A stretch of DNA of 64,000 bases from positions 1 through 64,000 of the forward strand of contig CAIKDP010000385.1 of the NCBI GenBank assembly GCA_903826205.1, in the 5' to 3' direction. Both the position numbers and the translations under genes were made by a program. This document shows, piece after piece, positions 43,801 through 51,318 of this stretch. Position 1 is the first letter of the stretch; each line of letters begins with the position of its first letter. Source of the DNA: Akkermansiaceae bacterium (lineage in GTDB: Bacteria; Verrucomicrobiota; Verrucomicrobiia; Verrucomicrobiales; Akkermansiaceae). The notes under the pieces were generated by a model. It saw only the letters and a program-made list of their open reading frames with translations. It was not told the origin of the DNA and did not search any database.

Positions 43801-46800
43801 AAGCACCAGGCTGTGCGTGCTGCCGGCCGCCACTGCGGTGATCGTCTTGCCGGCGAGCACGCCGCTCCGGTTCACCAGCGACGGTCGGTAGTTGTTGTTG
43901 GTGGTGCCATCACCCAACTGGCCGTTGCCGTTGCCGCCCCATACCGCGAGGCTGCCATCGGCGCACAGGGCCAGGTTGTGATAGGCGCCGGCGGCGATGG
44001 CGATGACCGTCTTGCCGGCGAGCACGCCGGATTGGTCCACCAACACCGGCTTGGTTTCGCCGTTGTAGGCGGCCGTGGCATTGCCGAGTTGCCGGCTTTG
44101 GTTGCTGCCCCACGCGGCCAGCGTGCCGTCCGCACACAAAACCAAACAGTGGTCGTCGCCGACGGCGATGGCGCTCACCTGCTTGCCGGCGAGCACTCCG
44201 CTTTGGTCCACCGGCAGGGCCACCGTGCTCATCGCTCCGTTGAAGCTGCTCATCTGGCCGGCGGTGTTCTTGCCCCACTGGAACAACGTGCCATCCGCGC
44301 ACCATACCAGATTGCGGGAGCCGCCCGCGACCGCGGCAAGGATCGTCTTGCCCGCGAGTGCGCCGCTCATGTCCACCAGGACCGGCACATTGCCCGCCAC
44401 CGTGCTGTTGTTACCGAGTTGGCCGCTGGCGTTGTCGCCCCAGGCGAAGAGCCGGTTGTTCGCCCATTGCAAAACCAGGTCGTTGCCACTACCGCCATAG
44501 TAGTTGACCACAAAGGGGTAGGTCACCCCGTTATAGGCTAGATCCACCAACTGCCCCTGCGCCAGGTTGTCAAAGGCCCCCTGAATGAATCCCGTGCCGG
44601 TGTTGTTGATCACGGTGAGGCTGGATCCCGCCACTGGCACATGATTCAAGACCAAGGCAGCCGTGCAACCGGCGACGGCTACCGTCCCGGCCGTCACGGG
44701 CACATCGGTGGCGGAGTTGAACACGTAAGCCTCGGGCAAACGTGTCACCGCCAAGGTATAGGTCTGGGTGTTGATAACATCCACGCCGGTAACCGTGACA
44801 CCAATGGTATTGATGCCAAAGGCCAGGTCGATCACACCGGTGGCCGTGCCGATGGATGCGGCACCCCCATTGACCTTGACCGAGGATGACGCGTTGGCGG
44901 CAGCCGCAGTCACCGTGAGACGGTTCGTCGTCTGGGACACCATCATCTGGTAGCTCAATGTGGCAGCCGCAAACGCGGGCGCCAGTGTGCCGCTGCTCAC
45001 CGACAAACCGTCAAGGGCGGCAAAATAGGTGGTCGTGAAGGTCATGTCCTCGCCGACGCTCGTGCCGTACGGATTTGTCGCGATGATCCGATAGTGATAG
45101 AGGGTCGCGGGTGACAACCCGTTGACGGCGGCACTTGTGGCGGTGGCGACGGTGCCGGTCACCGCCGCGGGAGTGGCCGTGAGCGTGGCCCCGTAGGAAG
45201 TCGTTAGACCATATTCGAAGGACACCGAGGTGCTGTTGCTGTTGGCGTTGACGCTGCCGTTGAGCGTGGCGCTGGTGTCCATAAGGCCGGTGGCCGCCAG
45301 CGTCGTTGCCTCGGCGTGCGGTGGCATGGCCACCACCGCCAGGTTGTGCGACGCCAAGGGACCGGTGACTGCGGCGGTGAAGGACTCGCCGGTTCTGAGC
45401 AGGGTGGTGTTGACCGGCACTGCGGTGGGAGTGTAGCCGCTCACCCCCCCGTTGCCCAAGCGCCCGCTGTAACCATTACCCCAAGTGGCCAGCGTGCCAT
45501 CGCTGCAACGGACCAAATTGTGCTCTGCCGCCGCAAACGCGCTGCTGACGGTCTTGTCAGCAAGCGCCCCGGTGGCGGTGAGCACCGGCACCGGCAGTGG
45601 GCTCAAAGACATGGAGCCGTTGAATGGCACGGTACTGTTGCCTAATTGATAGGTCGCGTTCTGACCCCATGCGGCCAGCATGCCATCCGTGCAAAGCGCC
45701 AGAGAGTGCGCGCTCCCGGCCGCAATGCCAGCGACCGCCTTGCCCGCCAGCGTGCCGCCGCGATCCACCAGGACCGGCACGGTGCTGTCGGCATAGGCTC
45801 CCGTGCCCAACTGGCCGGACAGTCCAGAGCCCCACGCCGCGATTGACCCGTCCGAGCAGAGCGCCAACGCGTGGGCGGAGCCGGCCGCGATGGCGAGGAT
45901 TTGTTTTCCTAACAGCACGCCGGAACGATCCACCAGTATGGGCACCGTGCTTGCTACAGTGGTGCCGATGCCCAGCTGACCGTTGGCGTTGTCACCCCAG
46001 GAGGCGAGCGTGCCATCGGTGCATAGTGCCATGCTGAAATCGCCGCCGGCGGCAATCGCGGCGATCCGCTTGCCGGCCAGCGCGCCCGTGACCTTCACCC
46101 CCACCGGCACACTGCGGTTGCTGGTGCCACCCTCACCCAACTGGCCGGAACTGTTGCGGCCCCACGACACCAGCGTGCCGTCGGCGCAGAGCACGAGGTG
46201 GTGGGTCCTGCCGCTGGCTGCGGCCACCGCAAACTTGCCGGCCAGCACCCCGCTGCGGTCCACGGCCACCGGCACCTTGCTGCCGGTCGTGGAGATGTTG
46301 CCGAGCTGGCCGTAGCCATTGGAACCCCAGGCGGCCAAAGTGCCGTCAGCGCAAAGAACCAGGCTCTGGCCGATGCTGTATGCTGCATCACCACCCGTGG
46401 ACATGGCAATGACCGATTTGCCGGCGAGCACGCCGGAGGCGTCCACTGCCACCGGCACGTTGCTATCGGTGGTGGTGTTGATGCCGAGTTGCCCGGAGTA
46501 GTTGAACCCCCAGGAGGCCAAACGAGTGTTCGCCCATTGTAGCACCAGATCGTTGCCATTTCCCCCGCAGTAGTTGGCGAAGAATGCGTATACCCCGCCG
46601 TTGTAGGCCAGCTTGACCACCTGCCCCTGCGCCAGATTGGAAAACGCGCCCTGTATCGGCTCCCTGCCGGTGTTGTCCACCACGGTGAGATCGACACCCG
46701 CCAGCGGCGCGAAATTCAGCGCGAACGATGCCGTATTGCCCGTGGCCACAAACCCGCTCGTCGTCACCGGCACTTCGCTGGCGGCATTGAACGTAAACAC

Positions 46801-49800
46801 CTGTGGCAGCCGCGTCACCGTCACTGTGTATGTCTGCACGTTGATGCCGTCCACGGCGGTGACTCCAAGAATGACCGGGTTGTTGCCAACCGTTAGACCG
46901 AGCGCGGCGCTGGCGGTCCCGGAGGCCACCGGCACCCCGTTCACCCTGACGATCGCTCCCATGCTTGTCACGACCGGAGTGAAGGTGAGGGTCGCGGTGG
47001 CGAAGGGCACCGCAAGCGCGTACTTGGTGATGTTAGGGGAAAACGCCGGCAGCAAGGTCCCGTTGCCCGCGGTCAGTCCCGCGAGCGTGGCGAAGCTGCT
47101 CGTGGTGAACGTCATGTCCGCACCCTTCACCGTGCCGCCCGCGCTGGTGGCTACGATCCGATAGTGATAGGTTGCGCCCGACAACAAGCCGCTGAGGACC
47201 GCGGTGGATGCCGTGAGGGTGGTGCCCGTTGCGCTCGCAGGGACGGCCGCCACGGTGGTGCCGTAACCGGTCGTCAGGCCGTATTCAAACGACACGGCGG
47301 TGCTGCTGCCGCAGGCATTCACGCTGCCGTTGAGGGTGACGCCGGTGTCGGCAAGCGCGCTGGCTGCCAGCGTGGTGGCCGCGGGCAATGTTGGCGAGGC
47401 CACCAGCGCCAGCTTGTAGCTGGCCCCACACACCCCGGAGACGGATCGCTCGCCGGCACGCAGTGAGGTCGTGTTGGTCAATTCCGGCACCGAGCCGTAC
47501 GTCCAACTGCCTGTGCCATTCCAGCCCCATTCGGCCAATGTGGCATCCTCGCAGCGCACGATATTCTGATAGTTGGCGGCGGAGATGGCGGTGACGGTCT
47601 TGCCGGTCAGCACGCCAGTCCGATCCACCAGCACCGGCCGGGTTTGGTCGGAATAGGGCGGCCCCGCGTTGCCTAACTGGCCATTGTCATTGTTGCCCCA
47701 TGCGGCCAGTGTGCCATCCGCGCACAACGCCAGGCTGTGAATCCGCCCGGCGGCGATGGCGGTGACCGTCTTGCCGGCCAGCACGCCGCTGCGGTCCACC
47801 AACACCGGCAGCGGGCTGCTATAGGCACTGCCCTCGCCCAACTGACCGTCTTCATTCATCCCCCATGCGGCCAGCGTGCCATCCGCACACAGCGCCAGCG
47901 AATGATTGCTCCCGGTCGCAATGGCAATCACCGTCTTGCCGGCCAGTACGCCGCTGCGATCCACCAATACCGGCACGTTGCCTGGCGTCGTGCTGTTATT
48001 GCCTAACTGACCATATGTGTTAACTCCCCAGGCGGCCAAGGTTCCATCCGCGCAAAGCACGAGATTGTGTGCCCCTCCGGCGGCGATGGCGGTGACCGTC
48101 TTGCCGGCCAGCACGCCCGTCCGGTCCACCAATACCGGCAGGTTGCTATATGGCCGGTTACTGGAGCCGCCGCTGCCAAGCACGCCGGAATCAGTCCCCC
48201 AGGCAGCCAGCGTGCCATCGTTGCACAACACCAGCGAGTGAGCCTCGCCGGTGGCTATGGCGACCACCATTTTGCCGGCCAGCACACCGGTCCGGTTGAC
48301 CGCCACCGGTGAGGCGCTTGCCCCCTGGGTGTTGTTACCTAACTGGCCGGAATTATTGTATCCCCAAGCGGCCAGCGTGCCGTCCGCGCACAGCGCGAGG
48401 GTATGACTGTTTTGCGAAGCGATCGCGGTGATCGACTTGCCGGCAAGCACCCCGGCGGTGTCCACCGCCACAGGCACCGCGCTGGCAACCGTGGTGCCGT
48501 TGCCCAGCTGGCCATAGTTGTTAGATCCCCATGCCAGCACCCGCGTGTTGGCCCATTGCAGAACCAAATCATTGCCACTGCCTCCGTAGTAGTTGGCCAC
48601 GAAGGAGTAGGGGATTCCGCCAAAGGTCAGCTCCACCACCTGGCCCTGAGTCAGGTTGTCAAAGGTCCCCTGAATCAAGTTCGAGCCGGTGTTCCGCACC
48701 ACCGTTAGATTGGTGCCCGGTAGCGGCGCGAAGTTCAGCGCCAAGGCGGCCGTGTTGCCCGTCGCCACAAAATCCCTAACCGTCATCTGCACATCCGTGG
48801 CCGAGTTGAACGCAAACACCGCGGGAGGTCGCACCACCGTCACGCTGTAGGTTTGGGTGTTGCCGTCGCCGGCGGCAACCTCAATGGTGATGGGCGTGTG
48901 GCCGACGCCAAGCGTGATGGGGCCGCTGGTCGTGCCGGAGGTCACCGCCACGCCATTGACCTTCACGGTGGCGGTGCCGGATTGGGTCACCGGCGTGAAC
49001 AGGATGCTGGCGGTGGCGGATGGCACGATGACCTCGTAGCTGGTGTTGATGCCGGAGAAGGCCGGATTGAGCGAAGCGCTGCTTACCCCCAGGCTGGCCA
49101 GGCGAGCCAAGGTGCTCGTGGTGAACGTCATGTCGGCTCCCCGCACCGTGCCCCCGGCGCTTGCCGCCACCACCCGGTAGTGATAAGTGGTGCCTGAAAG
49201 CAGGCCGCTGAGCGTCGCCGAGGTCGCCGTGGCGGTGGTGCCGGTCACGGTCGCCGGGGTGGTCGCCACGGTGGTGCCATAAGTGCTGGTCAGGCCATAT
49301 TCAAAGGTGACGGCGGTGCTGCTGCCATTGGCGGTTACGGTCCCCATCAGGGTGGCGCCCGTGTCGATCACCGCGGTTGCCGCCACCGTGGCCGCAGTCG
49401 GCAGCGGCGGCGAAGCCACCAGTACCAAGGCGGATGAAAACCCATTGCCGGTGCTTTCCGGAATAAAGCGCTCGCCAGTCCGCAGCGCGGTCGTATCGAC
49501 GAGCACCGGAATGCTGGTGTCCCAAGTGCTGTTGTTGCCCAATTGACCAGAGTAATTTTCGCCCCACGCGACCAGCGTGCCATCTGAGCACATCGCCTGA
49601 TTGCCGCCGCCGGCAATCGCCGTCACCGTCTTGCCGGTCAGCACACCCGTCCGATCCACCGCCACCGGAATTTTGGAATCATACTGCCGGTTGTTGTTAC
49701 CTAACTGGCCATAGTTGTTGTCGCCCCATGCGGCGAGGGTGCCGTCCGAGCATAGCGCGAGGCTGTGGCGCCATCTGGAGGAAATGGCGGCCAGGGTCTT

Positions 49801-50919
49801 CCCGGTGAGCGCGCCGGTCTTGTTCACCAGCACCGGAATCTGGCTCCGATCATAAATCGGATTGCCCAACTGACTGTCAAAATTGGTCCCCCACGACGCC
49901 AGCGTGCCATCCGCGCATCTGGCCAGACTGAAATTCGTCGCGGCCGCGACAGCAACGATCTTCTTGCCGGCAAGCACGCCGGACTGATTCACCAAGACCG
50001 GCACCGGGCTGCTGGTGGTGCTGTTGTTGCCCAATTGCCCATAGTTATTGTTACCCCAGGCCGCGGCGGTTCCATCCGCGCAGGCCACCACGACGTGGTC
50101 CAGGCCGGCGGAAATGGCGGTGACGGTCTTGCCAGCGAGTGCTCCCGTTTGATCGACCTTGGCCGGCAATCCGGTGGTGGTCGCCCCGCTGCGGCCCAGA
50201 CAATAGCCGCCCCAAGCCGCCAGGGTTCCGTCCGCACACAACACCAGGCTGTAGCCGTCGCCGGCACCCACCGCAATAATCGACTTGCCAGCGAGGACCC
50301 CGCTTGTATCGACCGCCACCGCCACACTGCTGTTGGTCGTGGTGTTGTTGCCCAGTTGGCCGTTGGCATTGTTGCCCCAGGCAGCCAAGCTGCCGTCCGC
50401 ACAAAGTGCCAGACAGTGGGATGCGCCGCGGGCTGTGGCAATCACCGTCTTGCCCGCCAGCACCCCGGTCATGTCGACCGCCACCGGAATGAGTGCCTGC
50501 CGGCTGTTGCCATTGCCCAACTGGCCTGAATTGTTAGTGCCCCATGCCAGCAAGCGGGTGTTGCCCCAGTGCAACACCAGATCGTTGCCCGTGCCGCCGA
50601 AATAATTCGCCACATACGGATAGAAAATGCCGTTGAATATCAGATTCACCTTCTGCCCCTGGGCCAGGTTGTCGAAGGTGCCTTGAATGCTGGCGAGTCC
50701 GGTGTTATTCACCACCGTCAGGTTGGTCCCAACCGGCGGCGCGAAGCTCAGGGTGAACTTCACCGAGTTGCCCGTCGCCGTATAGGTGGCGTTCGTTACG
50801 GGAACGTCCGCAGCGTTGCTGAAACTGGCCGGGACGGTCACTGCGGATGCCGCCATTGCCGATAAGATCAACAGCAGGAGGCCGATGAATATGCGCGGGA
50901 TGGGATGGGGGGGTCTCAT
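34813..50919 (-). CDS. Giant exported RCC1-repeat multi-propeller protein (~5,370 aa)
   Basis: Signal peptide; six super-modules each starting FNSATDVPVT...GxGNDLVLQWANTR followed by RCC1 repeats (WGxNxxGQLGNxxT..P..VD.SGVLAGKTV.AIAAG..HSLALCADGTLAA), cadherin-like/FN3-like linkers, and a central insert with YVTN-like, FG-GAP-like, Ig-like and PQQ-like segments. Confidence 0.92.
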   Translation of the reverse strand: MRPPHPIPRIFIGLLLLILSAMAASAVTVPASFSNAADVPVTNATYTATGNSVKFTLSFAPPVGTNLTVVNNTGLASIQGTFDNLAQGQKVNLIFNGIFYPYVANYFGGTGNDLVLHWGNTRLLAWGTNNSGQLGNGNSRQALIPVAVDMTGVLAGKTVIATARGASHCLALCADGSLAAWGNNANGQLGNNTTTNSSVAVAVDTSGVLAGKSIIAVGAGDGYSLVLCADGTLAAWGGYCLGRSGATTTGLPAKVDQTGALAGKTVTAISAGLDHVVVACADGTAAAWGNNNYGQLGNNSTTSSPVPVLVNQSGVLAGKKIVAVAAATNFSLARCADGTLASWGTNFDSQLGNPIYDRSQIPVLVNKTGALTGKTLAAISSRWRHSLALCSDGTLAAWGDNNYGQLGNNNRQYDSKIPVAVDRTGVLTGKTVTAIAGGGNQAMCSDGTLVAWGENYSGQLGNNSTWDTSIPVLVDTTALRTGERFIPESTGNGFSSALVLVASPPLPTAATVAATAVIDTGATLMGTVTANGSSTAVTFEYGLTSTYGTTVATTPATVTGTTATATSATLSGLLSGTTYHYRVVAASAGGTVRGADMTFTTSTLARLASLGVSSASLNPAFSGINTSYEVIVPSATASILFTPVTQSGTATVKVNGVAVTSGTTSGPITLGVGHTPITIEVAAGDGNTQTYSVTVVRPPAVFAFNSATDVQMTVRDFVATGNTAALALNFAPLPGTNLTVVRNTGSNLIQGTFDNLTQGQVVELTFGGIPYSFVANYYGGSGNDLVLQWANTRVLAWGSNNYGQLGNGTTVASAVPVAVDTAGVLAGKSITAIASQNSHTLALCADGTLAAWGYNNSGQLGNNTQGASASPVAVNRTGVLAGKMVVAIATGEAHSLVLCNDGTLAAWGTDSGVLGSGGSSNRPYSNLPVLVDRTGVLAGKTVTAIAAGGAHNLVLCADGTLAAWGVNTYGQLGNNSTTPGNVPVLVDRSGVLAGKTVIAIATGSNHSLALCADGTLAAWGMNEDGQLGEGSAYSSPLPVLVDRSGVLAGKTVTAIAAGRIHSLALCADGTLAAWGNNDNGQLGNAGPPYSDQTRPVLVDRTGVLTGKTVTAISAANYQNIVRCEDATLAEWGWNGTGSWTYGSVPELTNTTSLRAGERSVSGVCGASYKLALVASPTLPAATTLAASALADTGVTLNGSVNACGSSTAVSFEYGLTTGYGTTVAAVPASATGTTLTASTAVLSGLLSGATYHYRIVATSAGGTVKGADMTFTTSSFATLAGLTAGNGTLLPAFSPNITKYALAVPFATATLTFTPVVTSMGAIVRVNGVPVASGTASAALGLTVGNNPVILGVTAVDGINVQTYTVTVTRLPQVFTFNAASEVPVTTSGFVATGNTASFALNFAPLAGVDLTVVDNTGREPIQGAFSNLAQGQVVKLAYNGGVYAFFANYCGGNGNDLVLQWANTRLASWGFNYSGQLGINTTTDSNVPVAVDASGVLAGKSVIAMSTGGDAAYSIGQSLVLCADGTLAAWGSNGYGQLGNISTTGSKVPVAVDRSGVLAGKFAVAAASGRTHHLVLCADGTLVSWGRNSSGQLGEGGTSNRSVPVGVKVTGALAGKRIAAIAAGGDFSMALCTDGTLASWGDNANGQLGIGTTVASTVPILVDRSGVLLGKQILAIAAGSAHALALCSDGSIAAWGSGLSGQLGTGAYADSTVPVLVDRGGTLAGKAVAGIAAGSAHSLALCTDGMLAAWGQNATYQLGNSTVPFNGSMSLSPLPVPVLTATGALADKTVSSAFAAAEHNLVRCSDGTLATWGNGYSGRLGNGGVSGYTPTAVPVNTTLLRTGESFTAAVTGPLASHNLAVVAMPPHAEATTLAATGLMDTSATLNGSVNANSNSTSVSFEYGLTTSYGATLTATPAAVTGTVATATSAAVNGLSPATLYHYRIIATNPYGTSVGEDMTFTTTYFAALDGLSVSSGTLAPAFAAATLSYQMMVSQTTNRLTVTAAAANASSSVKVNGGAASIGTATGVIDLAFGINTIGVTVTGVDVINTQTYTLAVTRLPEAYVFNSATDVPVTAGTVAVAGCTAALVLNHVPVAGSSLTVINNTGTGFIQGAFDNLAQGQLVDLAYNGVTYPFVVNYYGGSGNDLVLQWANNRLFAWGDNASGQLGNNSTVAGNVPVLVDMSGALAGKTILAAVAGGSRNLVWCADGTLFQWGKNTAGQMSSFNGAMSTVALPVDQSGVLAGKQVSAIAVGDDHCLVLCADGTLAAWGSNQSRQLGNATAAYNGETKPVLVDQSGVLAGKTVIAIAAGAYHNLALCADGSLAVWGGNGNGQLGDGTTNNNYRPSLVNRSGVLAGKTITAVAAGSTHSLVLCADGTLAGWGYNSNGQLGNNTTTSASAPVSVDLSGVLAGKSVTAIATGYYHSIALCADGTLATWGFNTYGQLGNGVTTTAKVPVLVNKSGVLTGQTITAIGGGQYHSAAHCATGTTADWGYNTSGQLGNGSSANSTLPTLVSSPMLAGGERLATVSCGSSHNLALSARPPPPVATTLAATAITDTGAIFNGQVNAKGSITAVTFEYGPTEAYGLTVAATPASLSDTTTTTVALNPTNLTAGATYHFRVVATNAGGDSRGPDMTFTTTSLSRLAALTPGAGTLAPVFNPSTVAYIATVPFASTSLTVTPQAEIATTMIKVNGNSVASGSASAPLPLAVGNNPVSVVTAAADGINTMTYTMMVTRLPQTFTFSSTTTVPVTADAFLATGVAAEFALTFAPAPGADFTAINNTGTNAIQGRFTNLTQGQAVGIPYAGTTYVFVADYFGGTGNDLVLHWANTRLLAWGDNSSGQLGNGTTSGALVPVPVDVSGALANKMIVSATSGLSHALARCQDGTLAAWGNNGYGQLGDTQMSSYSVVPLTVDQSGVLAGKSVTGIAAGTHHSLALCADGTLATWGYGQWSGYNTYAPVAVDRTGILKDRQVVAVAAGNGNNLALCADGLLVAWGLNEYGQHGNGTNTSSTVPVALNTSGVLNGKRVTAIAAGSGSCLALCEDGTLAAWGLNGNGQLGNGSTTHSSLPVAVDQSGVLAGKTIVAIATGGHSLALCSDGTLAAWGFNSYGQLGNNSTTDSNVPVAVIRSGVLANKTVTALAATATNSYALCSDGTLAAWGTNNSGQLGNNSTIQSNLPVLVNTTNLTAKERFVKLCGGSLALVASPPQDLTPSIADGSSVVGTHQPLAWSHEPLASTFRVFFGSNRDAVSSATETSPEYLGSSPTPAWTGTQPNLMLDTVYYWRVDTVYAMGMRPGKVWSFRIAPIEMAPSINHVIIKGMAVATLDFPITTTLTTSQPWSVSAASLPSWLTPVAASGTTPQPLRLRFDPGSLATGPYQTVLRVVSGAAAFDLPVTFRIVDIDITQLVAHPTRPVVYGINRAASGEAFARVVEIDAATGTMLRSLPVGTGPTDADLDPVHERLYVPNMTNWQHTGTCVIDLAKWTELPPLMLVADANRLEATSTGRILSEGWNQWVTADLYDAATGVKLATLGSVRAGDCEIDPSGKYYYHCDANSSGARILKCDISGDTFESVAAGPILAYGSYSLLLSGDGTRLFWQGYSFAADDLHALARMPAEIHATNRSGDLAIGADQMWWSDSGSQAATLPFSSSIAAVSANDAYLVRFNATTKTLVSTPLAGLTDLPGPWPRPGQTLADSPPRLTWSPVAGATAYRVFIAADAAALLAMTTPVATVSNTYYDLPAPLAAGKLYTWRVDAVTGGGGTTKGNVQSFGIQFLTGPALPMVGTGSAGQGVAISDRNLLVGSSYSALLYDFNPTTSDVKLSRTLTELPNSATAVALDTGKSAVGAFGYDTPVTDGGAVHVYRPLEAGYWESGGPLTLATPVAGEAYGTGLSASGNLMLAGTGYASSKIGRVGAYITEPASVLTQTFSAADGSIGDGFGYAIAMEGNQAVIAAPGRGPSLIRVGCIYAFSRSTTTGLWTQTQKIPIAGATSAGVSGKALALAGNTLATISDSGAVEIYTKNAAGQWAQSASINRSAVAGSSTSFGCALALLGDQLFIGDSAATCTLGSSGAVFSFRRSGTAWVAGPALTPAVSLVSSGFGSFGCALAVRDGWLLAAGGSAQPAWLFRVEPAANQTPRFLANIPSQVVSGRAFATAIHAEDGDGNTGLVMELLQGPAWLKLADGGDGNAVLSGTPAGNPGDACDVQLRVRDSAGAQSYHACRLTVLAATDLPSLTLQPLGGDTSEGRELILQAAVEGIGPFRWQWFHDDQPISGATRSSLAFDDIALSDAGHYQARVTNVVGEVVSADAIVTVAAASRYAGDWPTFGGSPAHNGRHPAALDGYSLVPAWTQTVKSGRSLNRAAIANGRAFIVPGASWDAGNEVTALDLTTGTPVWSFPFPSSYSSNPPSVYDGRIYFQRVNNENDSFLFCLNGDTGEQLWKSPVAAQWEEYQAPAVTAQGIFVEGGTYGGMYGFNFDGSRRFNQRLEQYDGWCPTLANGHLYTCVGESFKEHSPLTGATLWSVATTWDWNGWSANTVVAVTGDSAMVFNNAAAICIDLPSRLIRWQKPGAFSGSFAIGYGMAFAIQGNAVHSFSLRDGAPGLVYQTDATGTLLSQPIVFNDRLAISNTLTTWIFDLADGHLLQTLNAGGPLSYSNSYLLAAGTDGVLRAFIALSNNPRLAGLGLSAGTMLPGFKTSVTSYIATVPYSTNSLTVTPTTEHRAAAVQVNGVAVTSGAASGTIPLAVGNNTITVLVTAEDGIDTMSYVITVTRLPESFVFNSASDVPVTANGFDAGGYPVNVRLNYAPTPGTILTMVNNTGLGFIHGAFSNLAQGQRIGLTFNGATYDFVVNYYGGSGNDLVLQWAATQVVGWGSNSYGQLGDNSTTRRLLPTPADATGVLAGRTFTAVAEGYLHSLALCSDGTLAAWGYNVYGQLGNNGSAPSNVPVAVDRSGALAGKTVIAIAAGPFHNLALCADGSVVAWGYNNYGQLGTGDTATRRVPVLVAPTGALAGKQVVTVAAGAYHSFALCADGTLVGWGFNDDGELGDGTSTGRLVPVAVNMSGALAGKQIAALSAGQYHTLALCTDGTLLAWGYNNRGQLGNNSTTSSKVPVGIGAFGALAGRQVTTVRASGAHSLALCADGTLTAWGWNKTGQLGVTGITQSNVPLAIDMAAITAGTTLTQIGIGGSHSFALCANDTLAAWGDNASGQLGNNSTTPSTVPVRVDMSGLTTGARWMALASGSAAQHNLAVVGLPSVSFTPHASGLQGMAVLGSDQSGDSDLIVYAFGLDATMNGRLPQGQWLGGRFVVRFNQPAGVTGITYGAEWSTTLLPGSWLEAPDTGTGGEHVFNLPAGTGPQAFLRLKVTSSPPP

Positions 50920-51150
50920 ATATAGCCTGCGTGATTGTTCGTTTTGATCTTCAATCGGGTGCGGTACGCTATTGCTGTGGGTTGTAGGCAGGTGCATGCG
51001 TCATCCGCCACACGTGGAATCTTGCCGGATCAATTGAGCCACCTGCCACACTTGGAAGGTGGTGGTTTCCATCCTTGCCATCAACCGAAAAACCCTCCGG
51101 CTAGCAAAATATCAGCCGCCTGGCGGAATGCGCTCAATTTATGGCAGGAT

Positions 51151-51223
51151 ATGCGGGGGATGACCGGTGGCAGCTCACCGGGCCGCGGACTTGTCCCCCC
51201 GCATTCTCACAAATTCGTCCGTC
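51151..51223. repeat. Decayed relative of the 34.7-kb BIME element
   Basis: GCGGGGGATGACCGGTGGCAGCTCACCGGG...CCCCCCGCATTCTCACAAATTCGTCCGTC aligns with GCGGCGGGGATAAGGGTACAGCTCGCCGGG...CCCCCGCATTCTAACGAATGCGCCTAC. Confidence 0.6.
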
Positions 51224-51318
51224 GTGTGCGATTGGCATTGACCTTGGTAGGTGGTGGCGGCTATGCATGGCGCAACTGGTATCTAACTGGTAGAGTCAGG
51301 CCTCACACCAATGTCATC

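Noticed and set aside
43813-44541. Plus-strand ORFs (e.g. 242 aa) opposite the giant RCC1 gene
   Set aside because: Their HQHRH/GQRAIRAQ-like repeats are antisense reflections of the RCC1 coding repeats.
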